A stretch of DNA of 64,000 nt, taken from contig JAGWXT010000003.1 in the NCBI GenBank assembly GCA_018969715.1, positions 62,001 through 126,000 of the forward strand, read 5' to 3'. The DNA is from Actinomycetales bacterium. Its GTDB lineage: Bacteria > Actinomycetota > Actinomycetes > S36-B12 > UBA5976. The notes below the pieces were generated by a model. It did not search any database, was not told the origin of the DNA, and was given only the letters and a program-made list of their open reading frames with translations. The position numbers were made by a program, and so were the translations under genes. Positions 16,997-25,440 of the stretch are shown here, piece by piece. The first letter of the stretch is position 1. The number at the start of each line of letters is the position of its first letter.

Positions 16997-17769
16997 GTGC
17001 GAACCCACGGGTGAGCATCGTCATCCCCGCCCGGGAGGAGGGCGAGGCAATCCGTCCCATCCTCGATCGCGTGGCCGAGTCGGTCACCCTTCCCTTCGAG
17101 TGCCTAGTCGTCGTTGACACACCGCAGGACTCCACCGTGCCCCCCGTGGCGTCGCTGGCCGCTGCTGATGCGCGCTTCCGCGTGCACATCAACACGCTCG
17201 GCCGCAGTCCGGCGCGGGCGATCCGGGCCGGTATCGAGGCGGCAGCGGCACCCGTTTGCGTGGTGACGATGGCAGATGGCAGCGATGACCCGCAGGCCAT
17301 TGACGCACTCGTCCGACTGGTGGAGCGCGGGGTTGTGGTTGCGGCAGCCTCCCGGTACATGGCTGGTGGCCAGCAGGTCGGCGCAAGTGGCGTCAAGGCA
17401 CTGCTCTCGCGTACCGCAGGCCTCACCCTCCACTGGTTCGCCGGGGTCGGCACCCGGGATGCCACTAATTCCTTCAAGGCCTATCGCGTTTCATTCATCC
17501 GCGAAGTCGGCATCAACTCCAATCACGGATTCGAGATTGGCCTGGAGTTGACCGCCAAGGCACGCCGCGCCCGTCAGCCAGTTGCCGAGATTCCGACGAT
17601 CTGGCTGGAGCGCAATGTCGGGGTCTCCCGATTTCGCCTGCGTGAGTGGCTGCCCTACTACCTGCGCTGGTACCTGTTCGCATTCGGTCCGACGCTGACC
17701 CTCACCGAGATACGCCGACGCGCTACCGCCGACCCACGCCACACCACCCACCCCGAGGGAGATCGCTAG
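16993..17769 (+). CDS. GT2 family glycosyltransferase
   Basis: 258 residues. N-terminal VSIVIPAREEGE, then VVVDTPQD and MADGSDDPQ in place of the usual DxD-type site, and a C-terminal ERNVGVSRFRLREWLPYYLRWY amphipathic stretch similar to dolichol-phosphate-mannose-synthase-like enzymes. No full membrane domain is visible. It lies between the sugar dehydrogenase (GTGA overlap) and an epimerase (one-base TAGTG overlap), so the three are one operon, probably making or transferring the same modified sugar. Confidence 0.83.
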   Translation: MSANPRVSIVIPAREEGEAIRPILDRVAESVTLPFECLVVVDTPQDSTVPPVASLAAADARFRVHINTLGRSPARAIRAGIEAAAAPVCVVTMADGSDDPQAIDALVRLVERGVVVAAASRYMAGGQQVGASGVKALLSRTAGLTLHWFAGVGTRDATNSFKAYRVSFIREVGINSNHGFEIGLELTAKARRARQPVAEIPTIWLERNVGVSRFRLREWLPYYLRWYLFAFGPTLTLTEIRRRATADPRHTTHPEGDR

Positions 17770-18791
17770 TGCGCGTCCTAGTCACCGGTTCGGCCGGCTT
17801 CATCGGCGGCTACATCGTGGCCGAGTTGCTCAAGGGTGGCCATCATGTGGTTGGCCTTGACAACTTCAGCAAGTACGGGCCCACCCGGCACACCTACGAC
17901 GACCACCCTCACTTCACCTTCATCGAGGCGGACGCCCGTCAGACCGAATCGATCGCCGCCGCCCTGCAAGGATGCGACCACCTGATCGCTGGCGCGGCGA
18001 TGATCGGGGGGATCAGCTACTTTCATCAGTTCGCCTACGACCTGCTGGCCACCAATGAGCGCATCATGGCCGCAACCTGCGATGCCGCGATTGCCGCGCA
18101 CCGAGCCGGCGAGCTGCAGAAGGTGACCTATCTGTCATCGTCAATGGTCTTCGAGTCGACCTCCCACTGGCCGTCCCGGGAGGGCGATGAGCGCCGAATC
18201 CCACCACCGCTGTCGTCCTACGGCTTCCAGAAGCTCGCAGTCGAGTACTACGCACGAGCTGCCTGGGATCAGTACCGACTGCCGTACACGATTGTCCGAC
18301 CGTTCAACTGCGTGGGAATCGGCGAGCGCCGCGCGCTCACCGATGTCGAAGTGCTCAGTGGCAACGTCGCCCTCGCGATGAGCCACGTCGTGCCCGATCT
18401 GGTGCAGAAGGTGCTCAAGGGCCAGGATCCCCTGCACGTTCTGGGGGCCGGCGATCAGGTGCGCTGCTATACCTACGGTGGCGATCTGGCGCGCGGAATC
18501 GTCACCACTCTCACGCATCCGGGGGCGCTGAATGAGGACTTCAACATCTCCACACCGACCGCCACCACTGTCACGGAATTGGCGCAGCTGATCTGGCAGC
18601 ACATCCATGGCCCGGATCGGCCACTGACCCTCATCCACGACGATCCCTTCGATCACGATGTCCAGCGACGGATCCCCGACGTCAGCAAGGCACGGGAGAT
18701 CCTCGGATTCGAGGCCACGACGACGCTGCCGCAGATGCTGGACGAGGTCATCCCCTGGATCCGGCAGGCGCAGTCGGAGGGGCTGATCTGA
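17769..18791 (+). CDS. NAD-dependent epimerase/dehydratase (extended SDR)
   Basis: 340 residues from the GTG that shares its first base with the upstream TAG. The N-terminal VLVTGSAGFIGGY motif binds NAD, SSSMVFES holds the catalytic Ser and YGFQK the Tyr-x3-Lys pair. The C-terminal DVSKAREILGFEATTTL is the usual substrate-domain end. These enzymes epimerise, dehydrate or decarboxylate nucleotide sugars. The adjacent WecC-like dehydrogenase suggests a uronic acid or related sugar as substrate, but this cannot be read from sequence. Confidence 0.85.
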   Translation: MRVLVTGSAGFIGGYIVAELLKGGHHVVGLDNFSKYGPTRHTYDDHPHFTFIEADARQTESIAAALQGCDHLIAGAAMIGGISYFHQFAYDLLATNERIMAATCDAAIAAHRAGELQKVTYLSSSMVFESTSHWPSREGDERRIPPPLSSYGFQKLAVEYYARAAWDQYRLPYTIVRPFNCVGIGERRALTDVEVLSGNVALAMSHVVPDLVQKVLKGQDPLHVLGAGDQVRCYTYGGDLARGIVTTLTHPGALNEDFNISTPTATTVTELAQLIWQHIHGPDRPLTLIHDDPFDHDVQRRIPDVSKAREILGFEATTTLPQMLDEVIPWIRQAQSEGLI

Positions 18792-18816
18792 TGCGCGGGG
18801 GTGGGGTGGGCGCAGG

Positions 18817-19722
18817 GTGAGGGACGGCCACAACCAGCGCGTACTCGTCCGCCCCGGGGGTCTGCGCGGCTCAGCGGCAGCAGACCTCACTGCGCTGTGG
18901 CGGCGCCGGGACTTGGTGACCTCACTGGTGATGCGCGAGCTGCGCGGACGCTACAAGGGTTCGATTCTCGGCGTCGGCTGGTCCCTGATCAGTCCGATCG
19001 TCACACTGCTGATCTACACGCTCGTCGTCGGCCAGTTCCTTGGTGCCAGCAGATCGATACCCGAGTTCGGCCTGTTCCTGTTTCCCGGGCTGATCGTGTG
19101 GAACTTCTTCAATGAGGTGGCCTCACGCGGTGCGCTGTGCCTGACCGAGAACGCGGGCCTGCTGAAGAAGGTGTGGTTTCCGCGCGAGGTGCTGCCGCTG
19201 TCGATCACCGTCTCGGCTGTTGTCAACGCCGGCTTCCAGTTCGTGGCCCTGGTGCTCGGATACGCCCTGCTCTGGGACTGGCCGCAGGCCAGTCAGTTGG
19301 CGTACCTGATTCCGATGCTCGCGATCCTGCTGCCGCTGTCGACGGCGACCGCGCTGTTGATGGCGGTGTTCAATGCACGCTTTCGCGACATTCAGTACCT
19401 GCTGACCATCGGGCTGTTCGTCGGCTTCTTCATCACGCCGATCCTCTACTCATGGTCCTTCGTGGAGGAGGTCTTCCGCGGCTGGCCGGGTGGCGAATTG
19501 CTGTGGCAGGCCTATCTGCTCAACCCGATGGCCCTCGTCGTCATGTGCGCCCAGCAGGGATTGTGGCCACCGGCCGGCGGAACCGGCTACCAGAACCTGC
19601 TGTACCTCGATTCACCCTGGGCCACCCGGCTGTGGTTCACGGCGGTCGCCTCATGGCTCCTGCTGTATGCGATGCAGCGGCTCTTCTCCCGGACGAACGC
19701 CGCGGTGGTTGCTGACCTGTGA
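18817..19722 (+). CDS. ABC-2 type polysaccharide export permease (Wzm-like)
   Basis: 301 residues with about six membrane segments. The cytoplasmic N-terminus has the family pattern LVTSLVMRELRGRYKGSILG, followed by the first helix pair (WSLISPIVTLLIYTLVV), FPGLIVWNFF and the amphipathic LLKKVWFPREVLPLS. A late segment ends YLLNPMA. This is the membrane half of an O-antigen or teichoic-acid-type exporter that moves a polyprenyl-linked glycan across the membrane. It overlaps its ATPase partner by 4 nt (GTGA). GTG start. Confidence 0.92.
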   Translation: MRDGHNQRVLVRPGGLRGSAAADLTALWRRRDLVTSLVMRELRGRYKGSILGVGWSLISPIVTLLIYTLVVGQFLGASRSIPEFGLFLFPGLIVWNFFNEVASRGALCLTENAGLLKKVWFPREVLPLSITVSAVVNAGFQFVALVLGYALLWDWPQASQLAYLIPMLAILLPLSTATALLMAVFNARFRDIQYLLTIGLFVGFFITPILYSWSFVEEVFRGWPGGELLWQAYLLNPMALVVMCAQQGLWPPAGGTGYQNLLYLDSPWATRLWFTAVASWLLLYAMQRLFSRTNAAVVADL

Positions 19723-21242
19723 ACGAGAACTGGGTTGATATCCGCAACGTGTCGCGACGCTTCCGTCAGCAGACATCCACATCACTGAAGGACTTCGTCG
19801 CCGATTGGCGGCGGCCACGACGCAATGACTTCTGGGCCCTGCGCGATGTCACCCTCCACATCGAGGGAGGGACCACCGTCGGGCTGGTGGGGCGCAATGG
19901 TTCCGGCAAGTCGACACTGCTGAAGATCATCGCCGGGATCCTCGACCCGACCACCGGTGCGGTGTCGCGGCCCGCCCGGGTTGCGGCACTGCTGGAACTG
20001 GGTGCCGGCTTCCACCCCGACATGACGGGACGGGAGAACATCTGGCTGAATGGCGCCGTCCTCGGCATGCCGCGTCGAACAGTCGAACGGCAGCAGGATG
20101 CGATCATCGAATTCAGCGGGATCGAGGACTTCATCGACTACCCGGTGAAGCACTATTCCAGCGGCATGTACGCGCGACTGGGATTCGCGATTGCCATCCA
20201 CTCCGAACCCGATCTGCTGATCGTTGATGAGGTCCTCGCGGTCGGCGATGAAGAGTTCCAACTGCGCTGTCTGGCGCGCATCAGGGAGGTGCAGGCGCGA
20301 GGTACCACCGTGGTCCTCGTCACCCATGATGCGAATACTGTGCTGGAGTTCTGCCACAGCGCTGCCCTGCTCAGCCACGGGCAGCTTGAGCACTATGGGC
20401 CGGCACTTGAGGTGATCGACCGTTATCGACTCATGGTCGCCGCCGAGATCACCCCGCACCTTGATCCGACCCCGTCACCACTACGCGTGACCGCGGTCGG
20501 GCTGGAACTAGGTGAGCGGCCGGCCCGGGCGACCTCGATTCGCGAGGACGGCGAGCGATTGATCCACCCCGGGCAGTCACTGGAGTTCATCGCAATCCTG
20601 ACCGCGGACGCAAGCGTTCCCGAGGACGGCTATCTGGTGTCCTTCGCGGTGTGGTCCGACGACGGCGTGCTGATGCTTGAGTGGAATACCCATCATGAGG
20701 GGCTGGCGATGCCGGCGCTGTCGCCCGGCCAGACGGTGCGCGCGCGGTTCTTCATTGGCGGCCTGTACCTCGCTGGTGGCCACTACCGAGTGGAGGTATC
20801 CGTGAGCCCGGATCTGACCTCACTGCCGTGGCAGCAGCTTCCCTATGCGAGTGACTTCGTCATGGCCTCCCACTCAACCCGGACTCGGGCACGCCTTGAC
20901 GTGCCGGTGGCCGCCTCAGTTGAGGCACCGGTGGGTGCTGCGGCCGTGGGAGCGCCACCCGCTGTCGTCCAGCCACCCCGACTGGTCGTGGACGGGGAGG
21001 AGTACCCGCTGACGGGACAGGTCACAGTTGTTGGCCGCGGCGCAGCCGCGGACCTTCGGTTACGTGACTCCGGGGTGTCCCGAGCACATCTTCAGGTAAC
21101 TCTTGGGGAGCAGATCTCGGTTGAAGACCTCGGCTCATCCAATGGCACGCGCATCAATGGGGTCCCCCGCGGGCAGGCCATCGTCAGCGACGGCGACGTC
21201 ATCGACATCGGCGCCACCCGCATCATCGTGCGCACGCAGTAG
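19719..21242 (+). CDS. Polysaccharide-export ABC ATPase (Wzt-like) fused to a C-terminal FHA domain
   Basis: 507 residues. Residues 1-235 are the ATPase: Walker A GRNGSGKS (58-65), signature HYSSGMYARLGFA, Walker B LLIVDEVLAVGD and VTHD. Residues about 250-400 resemble the Wzt beta-sandwich that recognises the glycan to be exported. Residues 420-507 are an FHA domain with GRG, SRAH and LGSSNGT, the phospho-Thr-binding residues. Wzt proteins normally end after the beta-sandwich, so this is an unusual fusion. The FHA part matches the FhaA domain at 49 of 88 positions by hand alignment, down to the shared DGDVIDIGATR-type ending. Export may therefore respond to PknB-type phosphorylation (inference). 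Confidence 0.93.
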   Translation: MNENWVDIRNVSRRFRQQTSTSLKDFVADWRRPRRNDFWALRDVTLHIEGGTTVGLVGRNGSGKSTLLKIIAGILDPTTGAVSRPARVAALLELGAGFHPDMTGRENIWLNGAVLGMPRRTVERQQDAIIEFSGIEDFIDYPVKHYSSGMYARLGFAIAIHSEPDLLIVDEVLAVGDEEFQLRCLARIREVQARGTTVVLVTHDANTVLEFCHSAALLSHGQLEHYGPALEVIDRYRLMVAAEITPHLDPTPSPLRVTAVGLELGERPARATSIREDGERLIHPGQSLEFIAILTADASVPEDGYLVSFAVWSDDGVLMLEWNTHHEGLAMPALSPGQTVRARFFIGGLYLAGGHYRVEVSVSPDLTSLPWQQLPYASDFVMASHSTRTRARLDVPVAASVEAPVGAAAVGAPPAVVQPPRLVVDGEEYPLTGQVTVVGRGAAADLRLRDSGVSRAHLQVTLGEQISVEDLGSSNGTRINGVPRGQAIVSDGDVIDIGATRIIVRTQ

Positions 21243-22302
21243 CCCGCTGACGTCACTGCTCGTCATCGGCGCGGCGGCCGGTTTCCTCAGCGGCCTCCTG
21301 CTGCCCCCCAGTGTGGAACCGGCCGCGGCATCACCCACATTGGAGTGCCAGGAGTTGAGCACGCTCTTCTTCGAGGAGTACCAGCCCGGTGAGAGATGGG
21401 GGCGGCCAGGGCAGCCCACGACGATCACCTGGAGCACCAGCGCACCCGTCATCCAGGGCAGGGCACCCTTTGGTGATGAACCAGTCCTGCGACCCTTCTC
21501 AGCCGAGGAGGAGCTCTGGATCGCCCGCGCAGTGAACGCCTGGGATGAGGCGTTGTCAACAGTGACCTTCCTTCGCGTTGATCGTCCAACCGCCAACGTC
21601 ACGATCGGGCTGGTGCAGATGCGGGATAGGTCCTTCCCGGGGTGGTGGTCTGGCTGGACAAACGGAGAGCGACGAACAAAGGCGACGATCATGTTGCGGC
21701 TGGCGTCGACTGTCGACGGTCGTGAGTTGAGCGACGAGGCTGGCTTCATTCACGTTGTGCTGCATGAGGTGGGCAACGTTCTTGGGCTCGGCGACATCGC
21801 ATGGGACACCCTGCGTGAGCGTTCCCCCGGTGCCACCAGCGTGATGCTGGATCCTCGCCGCCCACCACTGGCCCAAACCCCGCTCAGCGACTTCGATCGA
21901 GATCTCATTCAGCAGGTCTATGGCGAGAATGCGTGCCCGGCTGGGTCACCAATGGCACCGCCGAGCGCTGCCGCCAGTGGCCCCGCGTCAGCCAACCCGG
22001 GGCAACCACGCACCTGCGCGCGCTACCCGACGGGTCGACCGGACTGCACTGCCACGACGTCGTGGGTCTACGACTACTGCCACGCGGTTGCGGCATACCG
22101 CATAGAGATCCAGCAGGGCGGCCGGTGGTCGACAGCAAGACAGGACACTGCCCCCCGGTCCCAGTCCTGCGGTCGAGGGTCTCCGTTCCGGGTGCGCTTC
22201 TCGGTTCCGGTTGTTGTTGGTGAGAGTCGCTTTCGGTTGGTTTTTCCCCCGCAGGGTGGTGTTGGCGGGGAGGTTTGGCGGGTGGTGGTGACGCGGTCGT
22301 GA
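21157..22302 (+). CDS. Secreted metalloprotease-like (matrixin-type) protein with altered zinc motif
   Basis: The body follows the Wzt-FHA stop: a signal-peptide-like hydrophobic stretch (LLVIGAAAGFLSGLLLP), then a domain with LHEVGNVLGLGD, which matches the metzincin motif HExxHxxGxxH/D except that the second His is Asn (codon AAC at 21775-21777). A Met-turn-like SVMLDPRR follows. The C-terminal part has several Cys and a YRIEIQQGGRW segment. Without the second His, zinc binding and catalysis are doubtful. The start is unclear: the nearest in-frame ATG (21157) lies 86 nt inside the previous gene and no ribosome site was seen; a non-standard start near 21247 is possible. The 3' end enters the G/T-rich tract. 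Confidence 0.7.
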   Translation: MGSPAGRPSSATATSSTSAPPASSCARSSPLTSLLVIGAAAGFLSGLLLPPSVEPAAASPTLECQELSTLFFEEYQPGERWGRPGQPTTITWSTSAPVIQGRAPFGDEPVLRPFSAEEELWIARAVNAWDEALSTVTFLRVDRPTANVTIGLVQMRDRSFPGWWSGWTNGERRTKATIMLRLASTVDGRELSDEAGFIHVVLHEVGNVLGLGDIAWDTLRERSPGATSVMLDPRRPPLAQTPLSDFDRDLIQQVYGENACPAGSPMAPPSAAASGPASANPGQPRTCARYPTGRPDCTATTSWVYDYCHAVAAYRIEIQQGGRWSTARQDTAPRSQSCGRGSPFRVRFSVPVVVGESRFRLVFPPQGGVGGEVWRVVVTRS

Positions 22303-23125
22303 GGGGTGGGTGGGGGGTCGGTAGCGTGCGTTAGGTGCGGTGGGTGCGCGCGGTTCCGGTGGGTGGCTGGGTGGTGGGTGCGTGGTGGGTGGTGGGGTCG
22401 TTGGTGGGACTGGTGTATGTGTCGCAGGGGACGTTGAGTGTGGTGTTTGAGCGTCCGTATGTGTGGGGGACGACGTTCTTCTACCGTGAGCAGTTGGCGT
22501 CGATGCTGCAGGGTGGGTTTGGTGTGGGGACGGGGTTGTTGGGTGAGTGTCATGTGCGGGAGGGGGTGTGTTACGGGTATTTCGGTCCAACGCCGTCGGT
22601 GTTGCGGTTGCCGTTGTGGGTGGTGGGGTTTCCGGGTAGTGGGTCGGTGGTGTTGGGGTGGGTTGCGGTGGTGGTGGGTCTTGCGTTGGGGTTGGCGTTG
22701 GTTGGGGTGGTGTGGCGGTTGACTGGTGCGCCGGGCTGGCGGGGTGGTGGTGGGGTGTTGTGGTTGGTGGTGGCGTGTGGGGTTGTGGCGGGGGCGTCTC
22801 CGTTGTTGATTGATTTGACGCGGTCGGCTGCGGGGGAGGCGATTGCGTGGGGGGTGGTGTTCACGTTGGCGGGGGTGGGGTGTGTGGTGGGGTGGTGGTG
22901 GTCGCAGCGGTGGTGGTGGGTGGTGGGTGCGGTGGTGGCGGTGGTGTGTGGGGCGAGCGCCCGGCCGGGGGTGGCGTTGGTGGGGGTGGTGTTGGGGGTT
23001 GCGGTGGTGGTGGCGGCGTATGGGGCGCGTCGAGGTGGTGGGGGTGGCCGGTGGTGGGTGGCGTGGGTGGGGGCGGTGGGGTGTGCTGTGCTGCCGGTGG
23101 TGGGGGTGGTGGGGGTGTTTTGGTT
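22205..23125 (+). other. Strand-biased G/T-rich tract with G-runs
   Basis: From the last 100 nt of the metalloprotease-like gene to about one third into the next gene the plus strand is almost devoid of C in long runs of GGTGG, GTGGG and TGTGG. Genes on either side use C-ending codons. The bias stops sharply near 23125, returns at 23385-23520 and again at about 23690-23900. The many runs of three or more G could form quadruplexes. Confidence 0.75.
22322..22327 (+). promoter_or_regulatory. -10-like TAGCGT, leaderless arrangement
   Basis: TAGCGT ends 7 nt before the GTG at 22335, the same spacing as for the lipoprotein and upp genes. Confidence 0.5.
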
Positions 23126-24221
23126 GAAGTTCGGCCAGCTGGTACCTGATTGGCGGCTGCATGAGGCGTACTCCCAGCCCGTCTTCGCGCTGGCCTTGGA
23201 GGCTAATGGCGGGCAGCTGGCGGGGTTGCGGTTCCTGCCGACGCTGCTGGCGTTCTACCTGCGCCCGTGGGGGCTGGGTGTGACGGAGGCCTTTCCGTGG
23301 GTGACCTGGCAGGGGGAGGTCGTGCTGCTGTGGCCGCTGGCGCCCGGCTCGATCGTGAACCAGGGCGGTCTGAGCCTGACCGCCACGTATCCGTTGGTGG
23401 TGGTGCTGGTGGTGGTGCTGGTGGTTCGGCTGCTCGCGCGGCCACTGGGAGTGGCGGTGGGGGGTGTGCGTGGGGTGGTCGATCGCGTGCTGACTGAGCC
23501 GGCGACGATGTGGGTGCTGCTGGTCATGGCGGGGGCCGCGCCCGCCGTGACCACCCTCATGTTCCATGGCCTAACGCCGCGTTACCTTGCCGACTGGGGG
23601 CCCTTCATTGTGTTAGTGACGGCGTTGGGGTGCGCGTCGCTTGCGCGAAGCGGGCCATGGCGGGGCCGGGGGGCTCGCTTGTGGTCGGGTGCTGCGTTGG
23701 CGGTGGGGATGGTGCTGGCGGTGTGGTCGGTGGTGGTGGTGAACGCGTACGCGGTGCGGTTGGCGGCGCCGTTGCTGCTGCCCTGGTCGGTGGTGAGTCG
23801 GGTTGAGCCGTTGGTGGCGGCGGGGGTGGTGTGCCCGGCGCCGGGGGCGGTGACGCAGGGCACGGTGGCGTTGGTGTCGGAGTCGTGCGCGGTGACGGTG
23901 GCGTCGTTCGCCGATCCGGTAACTGCTGATGTGCTGGCCGGGTCGGGGTCGCAGCGGGTGCGTGAGGCGGTGGCTGAGCATGCCGATGCCGGGCTGTTGC
24001 GACGTCTCGCAGGTGATCCCAGTGCGCAGGTGCGGGTGGTGGTGGCCCGCCGCGGCACGACCCCGCGCGACGTTCTCACGGACCTGTCCGTGGATCCCAG
24101 TGCGCAGGTTCGGCTGGCGGTTGCGGGGAACCCGGATGCACCCCGCGAGGTGCTCCGCCAACTCACCGCCGACCCCGACCCCTCTGTGAGCGGGGCTGCC
24201 GCGCAGAACCCTCGGCTCTGA
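22335..24221 (+). CDS. Multi-pass membrane protein with C-terminal LRV-type repeats
   Basis: 628 residues. Roughly ten hydrophobic segments fill residues 8-510, rich in Val, Gly and Trp. The layout (a first helix, a long outside loop with FERPYVWGTTFFYREQ and two Cys, then paired helices) recalls GT-C-type or polysaccharide-related membrane proteins, but no family is certain. The last 90 residues are soluble and contain at least three copies of a 24-residue pattern (Asp-Pro-Ser-x-Gln-Val-Arg, then Pro-Arg-x-Val-Leu) like the leucine-rich variant (LRV) repeat. The first part is encoded by extremely G/T-rich DNA. It sits between the exporter genes and the convergent rmlC. Confidence 0.7.
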   Translation: MRWVRAVPVGGWVVGAWWVVGSLVGLVYVSQGTLSVVFERPYVWGTTFFYREQLASMLQGGFGVGTGLLGECHVREGVCYGYFGPTPSVLRLPLWVVGFPGSGSVVLGWVAVVVGLALGLALVGVVWRLTGAPGWRGGGGVLWLVVACGVVAGASPLLIDLTRSAAGEAIAWGVVFTLAGVGCVVGWWWSQRWWWVVGAVVAVVCGASARPGVALVGVVLGVAVVVAAYGARRGGGGGRWWVAWVGAVGCAVLPVVGVVGVFWLKFGQLVPDWRLHEAYSQPVFALALEANGGQLAGLRFLPTLLAFYLRPWGLGVTEAFPWVTWQGEVVLLWPLAPGSIVNQGGLSLTATYPLVVVLVVVLVVRLLARPLGVAVGGVRGVVDRVLTEPATMWVLLVMAGAAPAVTTLMFHGLTPRYLADWGPFIVLVTALGCASLARSGPWRGRGARLWSGAALAVGMVLAVWSVVVVNAYAVRLAAPLLLPWSVVSRVEPLVAAGVVCPAPGAVTQGTVALVSESCAVTVASFADPVTADVLAGSGSQRVREAVAEHADAGLLRRLAGDPSAQVRVVVARRGTTPRDVLTDLSVDPSAQVRLAVAGNPDAPREVLRQLTADPDPSVSGAAAQNPRL

Positions 24222-24264
24222 CGGCGCCGTGATGCCGCCGGTCAACCTGCGGTGATACCGCCGA

Positions 24265-24870
24265 TCAGCGACGCAGGCCCGCCACATAGGCCAGACATGC
24301 GTCGTAGTTCGGCAGTAGCCCCGCCGCACGCGCCTGGGCGAGGCTCGGTGCGGCGGCGTCCTTTGCCGACATCAGTGGGGTGATCCCGGATGGCCAGTCG
24401 ATGGCCAAGGTGTCGTCAACCGGCGTGATGCCGTGCTCGCGGGTCGGTGAGAACTCCGCGGTCACCAGGTACGTCACGACCGCGGTCTCACTGAGGGCCA
24501 GGAATGCATGCCCCAGCCCCTCCGAGAGGAACACCCCTGCCCGGCGGGTGGCGTCCAATGGCACTGTGACATGAGCACCGAAGGTGGGCGACCCCACGCG
24601 GATGTCGACGACGACGTCCAGGATCTCCCCCTCCGAGCACATGACGTACTTCGCCTGACTCGGTGGCAGGTCCGCATAGTGGACCCCGCGCAGGGTGCCG
24701 CGCACCGAACGCGACACATTCACCTGGGCCACATCGAGGGGGCGACCGATGGCCCCCTCGAAGGCGCTGGCCTTGAAGGTCTCGGTGAACGATCCCCGGA
24801 CGTCTCCATGCACCATCGGCTCGATGAGGAACCCCCCCTCGATTGCCAGCGGGGTGATGGTTGCGGTCAC
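24265..24870 (-). CDS. rmlC: dTDP-4-dehydrorhamnose 3,5-epimerase family protein (RmlC)
   Basis: 201 residues of a cupin-fold epimerase. Signatures are GDVRGSFTETF, QVNVSRSVRGTLRG, the catalytic His64 in RGVHY, the SQAKYVMCSEGEILDVVVD strand pair and a downstream GLGHAFLALSE. It acts on the 4-keto-6-deoxy sugar nucleotide on the way to dTDP-rhamnose; relatives work on other sugars. RmlA, RmlB and RmlD are not in the window. The GTG start overlaps the stop of the upstream DUF4446 gene (same strand), so they are co-transcribed. Its end faces the LRV membrane protein gene across 43 nt. Confidence 0.87.
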   Translation of the reverse strand: MTATITPLAIEGGFLIEPMVHGDVRGSFTETFKASAFEGAIGRPLDVAQVNVSRSVRGTLRGVHYADLPPSQAKYVMCSEGEILDVVVDIRVGSPTFGAHVTVPLDATRRAGVFLSEGLGHAFLALSETAVVTYLVTAEFSPTREHGITPVDDTLAIDWPSGITPLMSAKDAAAPSLAQARAAGLLPNYDACLAYVAGLRR

Positions 24871-25397
24871 GGCACCCGAATGGCTGATGCCAGAGCGCCG
24901 CTGAGCGCCTGCTGCTCCTCCTCGGACAGCTCAACCTCGGCCACACCGCCGGTCACGAGTCGGAGGTAGGTGCGGTTGTCGGAGCGGCCGTTGATGGTCG
25001 TGAGGATCACGCCATTGCCGTGGGCATCGACGAGGGCTGCCGAGAAGGACATCCGTCCGCCCATCTCCTGAAATGCGTCGTAGCGCACCAAGTGGACGCC
25101 ACTGACGGCGGCCTGCACCAACTCCGTCAGCACCCTGTCGTAGCGCTGCAGGTCGTCGACCGCTGCGCTCAGGGCCGTCACCTCGGCATGGCGGCGGTTG
25201 ACCAACTCCACCAGTGAGGAGCGATCCGAATCAACGCCCCGCCCGATCAGGACCGCGTAGCCACGCCGCAACCGAGCCAGACGGACGCCCAAGAGGACGG
25301 CCAGTACCAGGCCGATCACACCGAACAACGACAGGCCCAATGCGATCAGGACCACGATCTCCGAGGCGGCTGGGGTGAGAATGGCGCGTGCGAGCAC
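24867..25397 (-). CDS. DUF4446 family membrane protein
   Basis: 176 residues. One membrane segment (VVLIALGLSLFGVIGLVLAVLLGVRLARLRR) is followed by a coiled region and a globular domain with VHLVRYDAFQEMGGRMSFSAALVD and GVILTTINGRSDNRTY, the hallmark of DUF4446. The function is unknown. It lies first in a unit with rmlC. The GTG start has a TAGGGT hexamer 6 nt upstream and no ribosome site, which suggests a leaderless message. Confidence 0.85.
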   Translation of the reverse strand: MLARAILTPAASEIVVLIALGLSLFGVIGLVLAVLLGVRLARLRRGYAVLIGRGVDSDRSSLVELVNRRHAEVTALSAAVDDLQRYDRVLTELVQAAVSGVHLVRYDAFQEMGGRMSFSAALVDAHGNGVILTTINGRSDNRTYLRLVTGGVAEVELSEEEQQALSGALASAIRVP

Positions 25398-25403
25398 CCC
25401 CCA

Positions 25404-25409
25404 ACCCTA
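25404..25409 (-). promoter_or_regulatory. -10-like TAGGGT, leaderless arrangement
   Basis: On the minus strand TAGGGT ends 6 nt before the DUF4446 GTG at 25397. Confidence 0.45.
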
Positions 25410-25440
25410 GAGGCGCCGGACATCCCTGCGAGGTTCCCCT

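Noticed and set aside
22074-23567. A 497-codon open frame on the minus strand
   Set aside because: It is rich in His, Pro and Thr only because it is the complement of the G/T-rich membrane-protein gene. It shows no domain and overlaps a gene with clear membrane helices.
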